64,000 bases of DNA from Brevundimonas sp. EYE_349. Lineage in GTDB: Bacteria; Pseudomonadota; Alphaproteobacteria; Caulobacterales; Caulobacteraceae. Each line of letters opens with the position of its first letter. Position 1 is the stretch's first letter. Both the position numbers and the translations under genes were made by a program. Positions 56,711 through 64,000 of this stretch are shown in pieces. The notes beneath the pieces were generated by a model. It had not been told where the DNA came from, searched no databases, and saw nothing but the letters and a program-made list of their open reading frames with translations. Location of the stretch: contig NZ_JAHXPB010000005.1 of assembly GCF_023147505.1 (NCBI RefSeq), forward strand, positions 235,623 to 299,622, given 5' to 3'.

Positions 56711-58612
56711 ATGATGAAGCGTCAGATGATGACCGCCGTCGCGGTCTGCGCCCTCGCCTTCGCCGCCGGCTGCGCCAGCACACCCAAAACCAAAGCGCGC
56801 GCCTCGGGGCCCGAACAGACCGCCTCCACCACCACGCCGGCGCCGGCCGCCACGGGGATCAAGGCCGACTATCCCATCACCGCCGAGGGCGCGACCGCCT
56901 TCGTCGCCGACGCCGAAACCCAATGGGCCGCGACCAGCGAATATGTCGCCCGCATCCAATGGGCGCGCGCCACCAACATCACCTTCGACACCATGTGGCT
57001 GGAGTCCAAGGCCAACGCCGAGGCGACCGAGCTTCAGGTGCGGATGGCCAATCAGGCCGCCAGGTTCAACGCCGTCCAGGTCGATCCGGTCGTGCGGCGC
57101 AAGCTGGACCTGCTGCGGCTGGGGCTGGTGCTGCCGGCGCCGAACCGGCCGGGCGCGGCCGATGAGCTGGCGCAGCTGACCACGCGGCTGGACTCCACCT
57201 ATTCGACCGGCAAGTTCGACTTCAAGGGCCGCAAGATCACCCTGGACGAGGCCTCGCTGATCCTGGCCGACAGCCGCGACCCGGAGGAGACCAAGGCCCT
57301 TTACGAAGGCTGGCGCACCATTTCGCCGGTCATGCGCGACGACTACGCCCGGATGGTCGAGATCGCCAACGAAGGCTCGCGCGAACTGGGCTTCGCCGAC
57401 ACCGGCGCCCTGTGGCGCTCGGGCTATGACATGCCCGCCGATGATTTCGCCGCCGAGACCGATCGGCTGTGGGCGCAGGTCAAGCCGTTCTACGAGAACC
57501 TGCACTGTTATGTGCGCGCCCGGCTGAACGCCAGATACGGCGATGCGGTCCAACCCGATCACGGCCCGATCCGCGCCGACCTGTTGGGAAATATGTGGTC
57601 CCAGCAGTGGGGCAACATCTATGATGTAGTCGCCCCGGCGTCGGGCGGCGCCTCCAGTTACGACCTGACCCAACTGCTGAAGGCGGCCGATTACGACGCG
57701 ACCAAGATGGTCAGGACGGGTGAGGGCTTCTACGTGTCGCTGGGCCTCGATCCGCTGCCCCAGACGTTCTGGGAACGCAGCCAGATCACGCGGCCGCTTG
57801 ACCGCGAGGTCGTCTGCCACGCCTCGGCCTGGGACCTGGACAACGCCGACGACATCCGCATCAAGATGTGCACCAACGTCAACGGCGACGACTTCTACAC
57901 CGTTCACCACGAACTGGGTCACAACTACTACCAGCGGGCCTACAAGAACCAGCCGATGCTGTTCAGGAACGGCGCCAACGACGGCTTCCACGAGGCCATC
58001 GGCGACTTCGTCGGCCTGTCGGCCCTGACCCCCACCTATCTGAACCAGATCGGCCTTTTGAAGACCACGCCGGGCGCCGAGGAGGACATTCCCTTCCTGC
58101 TGAAGATGGCGCTGGACAAGATCGCCTTCCTGCCGTTCGGCCTGATGGTCGATCGCTGGCGCTGGGACGTGTTTTCGGGCCAGACGGCGCCGGCCGCCTA
58201 CAACGCCGCCTGGACCGCCGACATGCTGCAATATCAGGGCCTTATCCCGCCCGGCCCGCGCCCGGCCAACGCCTTCGATCCGGGCGCCAAATATCATGTG
58301 CCCGGCAATACGCCCTATACCCGCTACTTCCTGGCGGCCATCTACCAGTTCCAGTTCCAGCGCGCCGCCTGCAAGCAGGCCGGATGGACCGGGCCGCTGC
58401 ACCGCTGTTCGGTCTATGGGAACAAGGAGGTGGGCGCGCGTTTCAACGCCATGCTGCAGATGGGACAGTCGCGTCCTTGGCAGGAGGCGATGAAGGCCTT
58501 CACCGGCGACGACGGCAACGACGCCTCGGCCATCGCCGACTATTTCGCCCCGCTGAACGTCTGGCTTGAGCAGCAGAACCGCGGCCACCAATGCGGGTGG
58601 AGCGCCGCCTGA
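56711..58612 (+). CDS. M2-family peptidyl-dipeptidase (ACE-like) lipoprotein
   Basis: A 633-residue zinc metallopeptidase from ATG 56711, just after AGGAG. The N-terminus is a lipoprotein signal with lipobox AAGC (Cys near 22), so it is probably membrane-anchored in the periplasm. The M2 domain has the zinc motif HHELGH near 398-403 and the downstream glutamate ligand in HEAIGDFVGLS, about 24 residues on, both as in angiotensin-converting enzyme. Also MWSQQWGNIYDVVAP and QITRPLDREVVCHASAWD. Bacterial members cleave dipeptides from peptide C-termini, feeding on peptides. Frequent in Caulobacterales and Xanthomonadales. Confidence 0.95.
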   Translation: MMKRQMMTAVAVCALAFAAGCASTPKTKARASGPEQTASTTTPAPAATGIKADYPITAEGATAFVADAETQWAATSEYVARIQWARATNITFDTMWLESKANAEATELQVRMANQAARFNAVQVDPVVRRKLDLLRLGLVLPAPNRPGAADELAQLTTRLDSTYSTGKFDFKGRKITLDEASLILADSRDPEETKALYEGWRTISPVMRDDYARMVEIANEGSRELGFADTGALWRSGYDMPADDFAAETDRLWAQVKPFYENLHCYVRARLNARYGDAVQPDHGPIRADLLGNMWSQQWGNIYDVVAPASGGASSYDLTQLLKAADYDATKMVRTGEGFYVSLGLDPLPQTFWERSQITRPLDREVVCHASAWDLDNADDIRIKMCTNVNGDDFYTVHHELGHNYYQRAYKNQPMLFRNGANDGFHEAIGDFVGLSALTPTYLNQIGLLKTTPGAEEDIPFLLKMALDKIAFLPFGLMVDRWRWDVFSGQTAPAAYNAAWTADMLQYQGLIPPGPRPANAFDPGAKYHVPGNTPYTRYFLAAIYQFQFQRAACKQAGWTGPLHRCSVYGNKEVGARFNAMLQMGQSRPWQEAMKAFTGDDGNDASAIADYFAPLNVWLEQQNRGHQCGWSAA

Positions 58613-58713
58613 GTACAGACCAGGTTAACCCTTCCCCATGAGCCTTCCCTTAACCGCCCGGCGCCAGACTGCCGGCTAATCGGGCGGTCATGCGGCCGTA
58701 GGCGCCCACGGGG

Positions 58714-60663
58714 ATGATCTTGGCGAACGCTTCCACACTGATCCGTCGAGCGCTGCGCGGCCTTTACTTCCTGGCGTCGCGCCTGGCCTCGGATCGCGGC
58801 GGCAATGTCGTGATGATCTTCGCCCTGGTCATGCCGGCCCTGCTCATGATCACCCTGGGCGGGATCGACCTGAACCGCATCACCACGGTCAAGGCGCGGG
58901 TGCAGGACGCCCTGGACGCGGCGACCCTGGCGGCCGCGCGGTCGTCCTACACGGACTCCGAAAACCTTCAGAAAGTGGCCCTGGTCGCCCTTAGGGCCAA
59001 TCTGCGCGGTTCCTCTGTCGAACCTTTCGCCGACAGCGACATCAAGATCGTGCTGACCGAGAACCAGGTGGTCGTGGCGGACATGCGGGTGCAGGTGAAG
59101 ACCCTGGTGGCCAATATCGTCCTGCCGCCCTACGGCAAGCTGATGGACGACACCCTGCCGGTCAGCGTCCACTCGGAGGTCAACCGCTCGTCCAAGGACA
59201 TCGAGGTGTCCTTGGTGCTGGACATCACCGGCTCGATGGGCGGCAGCCGCATCCGCGATCTGAAGAACGCCGCCAACCAGCTGATCAAACTTGTGGTGCA
59301 ACCGGCCGAAAAGCAGACGCCCTACTATTCGCGCATGGCCATCGTGCCCTACTCGATCGGCGTCAATCTGGGCTCCTGGGCTGACGGCGCGCGCGGCGCG
59401 GAGATCAGCGACACCGCCATCACGGGCGCCGCCTGGGCCGCCGCGCCAAGTCAATCGATCAGCAACATCACCCGCGCCTCACCCGGCGTCGTCACCGCGA
59501 ATGGGCATAACCTAGCGTCCAATGACTATGTCTGGATCAGCGGCGTCAATGGCATGACCCAGATCAACGACCGAATCTACCGGATCGTCCGCGTCGACGC
59601 CAACCGCGTGTCGCTGCAATACCAGTCCAACGGCGCCTGGTACACGCTGAACACCACCAGCGGGAACGGTTTCAGCAGCTACAGCTACGGCGGACAGATC
59701 CGCAAATGCACGCGGTCCGACTGTTTCGTGACCGTCACCTCGCGCAACCACGGTCTGTCGGAGGGCGAGGGCGTGGCGATCTCCGATGTCCGCGGCATGA
59801 CGGCGCTGAACACCACGAACGGCGGCCTCTATGAAGTGTATGAGCGACCGACCAACGACACCTTCGTCCTGCCCGTGGGCGGCGCGGCCTATGCCGACTA
59901 TGCGAGCGACGGCGCGGTGCAATGCGGCCGCGACGGCTGCGCCAGCCGCGTGTTCCGCGACGCGCAGTACAATCGCCTGACCCGGTTCGACAACACCGCC
60001 TGCGTCAGTGAACGAACAGGTTCGGCGGCCTACTCCGACGCAGCGCCGGGCGCCGGAACCTATGTCGGACGCAACTATCCGGCGATGAAGAGGTCGTCGC
60101 CTCAATCGCAGGGCAACCCATGCCCGACAGCCACGATCCAGCCGCTGACGTCCAACATCAACACCCTGACCAACCTGGTGAACGGTCTGTCGGTCACGGG
60201 ATCGACTGCGGGCCAGATCGGCCTGGCCTGGGGCTGGTATGCGGTTTCCGATCAGTTCAATCGGCTGTGGCCATCCAACACGGCCGCCGCCTATGCGCCG
60301 ACCAAGGTGCTGAAGGCCGTGATCCTGATGACCGACGGCGAGTTCAACACCCCCTATTGCGGCGGCGTGGTCGCACGGGACGCCGGATCAGGTTCCGGCA
60401 ACTATTACGACAAGATCGCCTGCGACGCGACCAACGGCGATCCGTTCGACCAGGCGGCCAGACTGTGCGACAGCATCAAGGCCAAGGGCGTGATCGTCTA
60501 CACCGTCGGCTTCTCCATCACACAGGGCAGCGACGCGGCGCGGATCCTGAGCACCTGCGCCACAGACAAGGACAAGGCGTTCCTGCCGCAGTCGGGGGCG
60601 GACCTGTCCAGCAACTTCCAGGCCATCGGCCGCGACATCACCCGGCTCAGGATCTCGCGATGA
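58714..60663 (+). CDS. TadG-like VWA pilus-assembly protein with inserted FCCH-like modules
   Basis: A 649-residue protein. SDRGGNVVMIFALVMPALLMITLGGIDLNRI (~27-57) is the TadE/TadG-type membrane segment, then a VWA domain opens with LDITGSMGGSRIRDLKNA (MIDAS, ~169-186). At ~248-302 and ~336-389 lie two similar units: GVVTANGHNLASNDYVWISGVNGMTQIN and VTVTSRNHGLSEGEGVAISDVRGMTALN. They match the pattern of the FCCH-type domain often seen in phage and surface proteins. The VWA resumes near ~531 (VILMTDGEFNTP). So adhesion-like modules are inserted into the VWA. Role in tight-adherence pili is inferred; no other tad gene is in the window. Confidence 0.82.
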   Translation: MILANASTLIRRALRGLYFLASRLASDRGGNVVMIFALVMPALLMITLGGIDLNRITTVKARVQDALDAATLAAARSSYTDSENLQKVALVALRANLRGSSVEPFADSDIKIVLTENQVVVADMRVQVKTLVANIVLPPYGKLMDDTLPVSVHSEVNRSSKDIEVSLVLDITGSMGGSRIRDLKNAANQLIKLVVQPAEKQTPYYSRMAIVPYSIGVNLGSWADGARGAEISDTAITGAAWAAAPSQSISNITRASPGVVTANGHNLASNDYVWISGVNGMTQINDRIYRIVRVDANRVSLQYQSNGAWYTLNTTSGNGFSSYSYGGQIRKCTRSDCFVTVTSRNHGLSEGEGVAISDVRGMTALNTTNGGLYEVYERPTNDTFVLPVGGAAYADYASDGAVQCGRDGCASRVFRDAQYNRLTRFDNTACVSERTGSAAYSDAAPGAGTYVGRNYPAMKRSSPQSQGNPCPTATIQPLTSNINTLTNLVNGLSVTGSTAGQIGLAWGWYAVSDQFNRLWPSNTAAAYAPTKVLKAVILMTDGEFNTPYCGGVVARDAGSGSGNYYDKIACDATNGDPFDQAARLCDSIKAKGVIVYTVGFSITQGSDAARILSTCATDKDKAFLPQSGADLSSNFQAIGRDITRLRISR

Positions 60664-60667
60664 TCCG

Positions 60668-61633
60668 TCAGAGCAGGCGGATTTCCCGCAGCCGTTCGGT
60701 CAGATAGTCCTCTGCCAGGATGGTCTTGCCGGCATAACGATCGGGGTTGTCCGGCGTGATGGCGCTGGGCAGCGTCTTGATCGGAAAGTCCGGGTTGAAG
60801 TGCAGGAAGAAGGGCGTCGAGTAGCGCGCGAAACCGCGGCGTTCCGGCGCCGGATTGACTACGCGGTGCGTCGTCGACGGCAGGACGTGGTTGGTCAACC
60901 GCTGCAGCATGTCGCCGATGTTGACGACCAGGGCGCCGGGCGGCGGGGCGATGTCCAGCCAGCTTCCGTCCTTGTCCTTCAGCTGAAGCCCGGCTTCTTC
61001 GGCTCCCAACAGCAGGGTGATGACATTGATGTCCTCATGGGCGCCGGCCCGCACGCCGGGCGCATCGGCGGGCACCGGCGGGTAATGCAGCATCCGCAGG
61101 ACGCTGTTGCCCATTTCCACCTTGTCGGCGAAAAAGTCGTCGCCCAGCTTCAGATAGCGGGCGATGGCGCGCAGGATCTTGGCGCCCAGCGCATCCAGAT
61201 CCTCGAACATGCCGTACAGATGCTCGCGGAAACCCTCGACCTCGGTCGGCCAGACATTGTCTCGCATGTAGCGACGGTAGGGATGTCCCTCGGGCAGTTC
61301 GCGGCCGACGTGCCAGAATTCCTTGAGGTCGACCGTCTTGGCGTCCTTGGCCGCCTCGACCCCGAACGGCGTCAGGCCGCGCGCCCCGCCCGTGCCGGGC
61401 TGATGATACTGGCGCTTGATCTCTTCCGGCAGGGCGAAGAAGGCCTTGGCGTCGTCGATGGCGGCGGCGATGCGCCCCTCGTCCAGGCCGTGGTCGGCGA
61501 TCACGGCGAAACCGTAGCGCGTGAAGGAGGCGCCCAGGGCGTCGCTGAACGCCTGGAAATCGGCGTCATGCTGTTTCATCGAGACCGGCGTGATGGCGCG
61601 GTCCTGCGGGCGGGTGTCTTGGGTCGCGCTCAC
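60668..61633 (-). CDS. 2-oxoglutarate/Fe(II)-dependent oxygenase (isopenicillin-N-synthase-like)
   Basis: A 321-residue protein from GTG 61633. The N-terminal DIOX_N part includes FTRYGFAVIADHGLDEGRIAAAIDDAKAFFALPEEIKRQY. The jelly-roll core has the iron site H-x-D in GAHEDINVITLLL (~197-199) and the distal histidine in STTHRVVNP (~256), with RYSTPFFLH (~272-280) providing the 2-oxoglutarate arginine. The isopenicillin N synthase family is large and the substrate cannot be deduced; some bacterial members are ethylene-forming or gibberellin-type. Converges with the TadG-like gene. Confidence 0.9.
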   Translation of the reverse strand: MSATQDTRPQDRAITPVSMKQHDADFQAFSDALGASFTRYGFAVIADHGLDEGRIAAAIDDAKAFFALPEEIKRQYHQPGTGGARGLTPFGVEAAKDAKTVDLKEFWHVGRELPEGHPYRRYMRDNVWPTEVEGFREHLYGMFEDLDALGAKILRAIARYLKLGDDFFADKVEMGNSVLRMLHYPPVPADAPGVRAGAHEDINVITLLLGAEEAGLQLKDKDGSWLDIAPPPGALVVNIGDMLQRLTNHVLPSTTHRVVNPAPERRGFARYSTPFFLHFNPDFPIKTLPSAITPDNPDRYAGKTILAEDYLTERLREIRLL

Positions 61634-61803
61634 GGGCGTCGTCCTTCGGTCTATGAGGTGTGCGGCCTCCCTTACGCCTAATCCCGGCGATTGTCAGTTC
61701 GCGGAACGGCGGAGCGACGACCGTTCATCCGGCATACAGGTTGGAACCTTCACAGTAAGCATACGTTTCCGCGCCAGATCGCAAACACGAAGAGGACCCG
61801 TCC

Positions 61804-62478
61804 ATGCGCGCCAAATTCATCGTCGCCAGCGTCTCCATCGCCGCCCTGCTGGGCGCCGCCGCCTGCACCACGACCGACCCCTATCAATCCGGCCCCGTGC
61901 GCAACAACACCGGCACCGGCGCCATCGCCGGCGCGTTGGGCGGCGCGCTGCTCGGCTACCTGACCAACACTTCGAACGGCGAACAGGGCCGCAAGAACGC
62001 CCTCATCGGCGCCGGCGTCGGCGCTCTGGGCGGTGCGGCCGTCGGCCAGTATATGGATCGCCAGCAACGCGCCATGGAATCTCAGCTGTCGGGCTCCGGC
62101 GTCGGCGTCGCGCGTCAGGGCGACACCCTGGTCCTGCGCATGCCGTCAGACGTGACCTTCGCCACCAATCAGTCGTCCATCGACCCGCGCTTTCTGCCAG
62201 TGCTGCAGGACGTGGCCCGCGTGCTGCAACAGTATGACCAGTCGACCGTCGATGTGATCGGCAACACCGATTCCTCGGGTGGCGACGCGATCAACCAGCC
62301 CCTCTCGGAGCGTCGCGCCAGCAGCGTCGCCTCGGAACTGGTGCGCAACGGCGTTCTGGCCCAACGCCTCTATGTCGCCGGCAACAGTTCGCGCAACCCG
62401 GTGGCGTCCAACGCCACACCGGAAGGCAAGGCGATGAACCGCCGGGTGGAGATCCTGATCCGCCCGTTCACCGGCTGA
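61804..62478 (+). CDS. OmpA-family lipoprotein (YiaD-like)
   Basis: A 224-residue protein. Lipoprotein signal ending AAAC (Cys21). Two glycine-zipper segments (GAIAGALGGALLGYL, GAGVGALGGAAVGQYMD; ~38-82) suggest oligomerisation in the membrane. The C-terminal OmpA domain (~105-220) has DVTFATNQSSIDPRFLPVLQDVARVL and TDSSGGDAINQPLSERRASSVASEL, and binds peptidoglycan. This YiaD/PAL-like type links the outer membrane to the wall. Followed by a clear terminator. Confidence 0.94.
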   Translation: MRAKFIVASVSIAALLGAAACTTTDPYQSGPVRNNTGTGAIAGALGGALLGYLTNTSNGEQGRKNALIGAGVGALGGAAVGQYMDRQQRAMESQLSGSGVGVARQGDTLVLRMPSDVTFATNQSSIDPRFLPVLQDVARVLQQYDQSTVDVIGNTDSSGGDAINQPLSERRASSVASELVRNGVLAQRLYVAGNSSRNPVASNATPEGKAMNRRVEILIRPFTG

Positions 62479-62505
62479 TCACCACGCGCCTTCACAACAC
62501 GAGCA

Positions 62506-62535
62506 GGGCGACGTCGCACGACGTCGCCCTTTTTT
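62506..62535 (+). terminator. rho-independent terminator after the OmpA lipoprotein gene
   Basis: A perfect stem, GGGCGACGTC and GACGTCGCCC with a GCAC loop, followed by six T residues. It begins 27 bases past the stop of the OmpA lipoprotein gene. This is the strongest terminator in the window. Confidence 0.95.
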
Positions 62536-62615
62536 GCATCCATATCCTCAGCTCGCGCTTGCACGATGTCGAACATCACGGTTAGGCCAGTCGCCATGTC
62601 CACAGGAGCGACGCC

Positions 62616-62735
62616 GTGACGCCGGACGACTGGGATTTCGGGCAAAGCCTGAAGCTGGCCGCCATCGCGGTGGTCTGCGCCCTTTTGACAGCGACCGTCG
62701 TGATCGCCATCGGCGAAGCTGTCCTCACCCGATAG
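62616..62735 (+). CDS. 39-residue single-span membrane microprotein
   Basis: A short frame starting GTG 62616, preceded by AGGAG at a spacing of ~7 bases. It encodes MTPDDWDFGQSLKLAAIAVV, then a continuation of the hydrophobic stretch (residues ~13-33, alanine/valine/isoleucine rich) and a short tail ending LTR. The polar-then-hydrophobic layout with a good ribosome-binding site and a stop soon after fits a small inner-membrane protein. It sits between a terminator and the convergent OmpA gene. Function unknown. Confidence 0.55.
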   Translation: MTPDDWDFGQSLKLAAIAVVCALLTATVVIAIGEAVLTR

Positions 62736-62802
62736 TTGGCCAGCGCGACGACCATGCTGCTGTCCGTAAACGTCAGAGACTGACCCTTTTACGCAAACAG
62801 AA

Positions 62803-62828
62803 ACGCCGCCTCCTTTCGGAGACGGCGT
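62803..62828 (-). terminator. probable terminator for the leftward OmpA gene
   Basis: Arms ACGCCG and CGGCGT plus CTCC/GGAG with a small loop and one mismatch. On the leftward strand a TTTCTGTTTG tract follows, so it would stop transcription from the OmpA-type gene ending at 62897. A second stem lies closer to that gene at 62860-62883. Confidence 0.6.
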
Positions 62829-62859
62829 CAAAGTCATTCGACATCTGATCCACTGGAAC

Positions 62860-62883
62860 GCCGGTCTGGATATCCAGACCGGC
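62860..62883. repeat. 24-base perfect palindrome after the OmpA gene
   Basis: GCCGGTCTGG and CCAGACCGGC, with ATAT as the loop, lie 13 bases past the OmpA-type stop. No clear T-tract follows on the leftward strand, so it is a weaker terminator than 62803-62828 but may protect the mRNA 3' end. Confidence 0.5.
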
Positions 62884-62896
62884 TTTCCGTTGGGTC

Positions 62897-64000
62897 TTAG
62901 AAGTTGATGTCGATGGTCGCGCGGCGGTTGAGCGGTTCACGCACGCCGTCGGCGGTGGGCTTGGCCAGGTTGGTTTCGCCCTTGCCGTCCAGGGCGATCA
63001 CGCCGCCGTTGACGCCTTGAGCCACCAGGGCGTCCGCGACGGTGCGCGAACGACGGTTGGACAGACCCAGGTTATAGGCGGCCGAACCCGAGGTGTCGGT
63101 GTAGCCGACGACCAGAACGCGCGTCGGACGACCCGACTTGGCGTAGTTGGCGGCCTGCGTCACCACCGAACGGGCTTCCGCCGTCAGGTCCGAACGATCC
63201 CAGTCGAAGTAGACGACGAACTGGCGAGGCGTCGGGGTCTGAGCGACTGGCGGCGGGGGCGGCGGGGGCGGAGGCGGCGGGGGAGGCGGCGGGGGCGGGG
63301 GAGGCGGCGGCGGCGGCGCGTCTTCCGCACCGAAGCTGTAGCGCAGACCCAGGGTCACCGTGTGCGACTGATCGTAGTCGCCGTCCCAGGTGCCGAACTG
63401 CGTGGCGCCCACGCCCGTGCCGGCCGTGGTCGAATCCCACGAGGCGTCGCCCGTCAGATAGCGGTAGGTCAGGTCGATGTTGGCGCGGTCGCCGATCGCC
63501 CAGGCCAGACCGGCGATCGCCTGAGCGGCGAACTTGGTCGAGGTGTCGTCGATGGCGAAGGCGGCCGAACGGTTGGCGCGCAGAGCGCCGATGGTGTCGA
63601 CGTTGACGCGGTTCACACCGGCGCCCAGACCCACGAACGGACGGATGCCCCAGGCTTCGTAGCCGAAGTCATAGATGACGTTGGCCATCAGGGTGGCGGA
63701 CTCGATGTCGCCTTCCGGCGAGAAGCAGCCGCCCGTCGCCGGGGTCAGGTTGCACAGACCTTGCGTGCCGGAAACGGCGCGGATCTTGCCGATGTCGCCC
63801 GAGCGGTAACCGCCTTCGAGCTCGACACGCCAGTTGGGGTTGAAGCGATAGCCCAGGCGCGCAAAGGCGGCCCAGCCGTTGTTCACTTCATACTTCCAGC
63901 TTGCGCCGGTGGTGGACGACTCGGCCGTGATGTCGTCCATGGTGTGATAACCGGCGTCGATGGCGCCGTACCAACCATTGGGTTCCGCCGATGCGGCGCC
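62897..64000 (-). CDS. OmpA-family outer-membrane protein (partial, runs off right edge)
   Basis: At least 367 residues; the start lies beyond the right edge, and the visible N-terminal part reads ASAEPNGWYGAIDAGYHTMDD, just past a signal-peptide cleavage site. An eight-stranded barrel-like domain (WAAFARLGYRFNPNWRVELEGGYR onward) occupies the first ~230 residues. A run of about 25 consecutive prolines forms the hinge. The C-terminal OmpA domain has VYFDWDRSDLTAEARSVVTQAANYAKSGR and TDTSGSAAYNLGLSNRRSRTVADALVAQG. It anchors the outer membrane to peptidoglycan. The barrel and hinge match the Caulobacter-type OmpA. Confidence 0.93.
   Translation of the reverse strand, partial: GAASAEPNGWYGAIDAGYHTMDDITAESSTTGASWKYEVNNGWAAFARLGYRFNPNWRVELEGGYRSGDIGKIRAVSGTQGLCNLTPATGGCFSPEGDIESATLMANVIYDFGYEAWGIRPFVGLGAGVNRVNVDTIGALRANRSAAFAIDDTSTKFAAQAIAGLAWAIGDRANIDLTYRYLTGDASWDSTTAGTGVGATQFGTWDGDYDQSHTVTLGLRYSFGAEDAPPPPPPPPPPPPPPPPPPPPPPPVAQTPTPRQFVVYFDWDRSDLTAEARSVVTQAANYAKSGRPTRVLVVGYTDTSGSAAYNLGLSNRRSRTVADALVAQGVNGGVIALDGKGETNLAKPTADGVREPLNRRATIDINF

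Noticed and set aside
56480..58591. 700-codon leftward open frame opposite the M2 dipeptidase
   Set aside because: Antisense to a gene with a clear zinc motif; its translation is low in complexity and has no recognisable domain.
63245..63322. Repeated GGCGGC/GGGGGC units resembling a repeat array
   Set aside because: They encode the proline hinge of the OmpA protein; no unique spacers or palindromic repeats as in CRISPR.

Overview
The window is GC-rich chromosomal DNA from an alphaproteobacterium of the Caulobacteraceae, most likely Brevundimonas. This rests on gene families and arrangement: argB followed by a HAD nucleotidase, a divergent Lrp/putA pair, rph/hrcA-grpE, rsmB-rpe-heparinase-purH, a bkd operon with its own Lrp regulator, and Caulobacter-type OmpA proteins. 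The genus is inferred, because no rRNA lies in the window. No tRNA, rRNA, CRISPR array or intact insertion sequence was seen.

Layout. (1) 1-1188: a partial HAD nucleotidase and argB. (2) 1328-16329: a visibly AT-richer surface-polysaccharide island. Its left part is a rightward train of glycosyltransferases, an FkbM methyltransferase and a TPR protein. Next is a leftward capsule-type ABC exporter (KpsM, KpsE and KpsT types) ending in an unknown 271-residue protein. Divergent from it are gmd-fcl (GDP-L-fucose), an unknown capsule-type protein and a CMP-sugar synthetase-like gene, which meets putA tail to tail. (3) 16326-20028: putA and its divergent Lrp-type regulator. (4) 20160-26555: a GDP-mannose block with a mannose-1-phosphate guanylyltransferase fused to an AGE-type isomerase domain, a second FkbM methyltransferase, a mannosyltransferase-like GT4 and a phosphomannomutase. 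(5) 26625-28349: a DUF6894-like protein and two Crp/Fnr-like regulators. (6) 28310-34674: glmS, glmM, a lipoprotein, rph, hrcA and grpE. (7) 34699-37908: a subtilase autotransporter interrupted by an in-frame TAG, and a dienelactone hydrolase. (8) 38043-47370: purH, a small lipoprotein, heparinase, rpe, rsmB, kup, an Rrf2 regulator and an SDR. (9) 47371-53917: the branched-chain 2-oxoacid dehydrogenase operon with a small secreted protein inside it and a divergent Lrp regulator. (10) 53957-64000: pirin, a beta-propeller protein, mtgA, an M2 dipeptidase, a TadG-like VWA protein, a 2OG oxygenase, an OmpA lipoprotein, a 39-residue membrane microprotein and an OmpA-type porin running off the right edge.

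How it fits together: phosphomannomutase and the ManC fusion would make GDP-mannose, gmd and fcl would convert it to GDP-L-fucose, the island glycosyltransferases would build a fucose/mannose-containing polymer, and the Kps-type transporter would export it. glmS and glmM supply UDP-GlcNAc. No outer-membrane exporter (KpsD/Wza type) and no recognisable KpsC/KpsS is present, so the island depends on genes elsewhere.

Most notable for follow-up: the nonsense-split autotransporter; the ManC-AGE fusion; the TadG-like VWA protein with two inserted FCCH-like modules; the TPR protein carrying what looks like a degenerate glycosyltransferase fold; the unknown protein at the end of the capsule-export operon; and operator-like palindromes beside both Lrp-type regulators.
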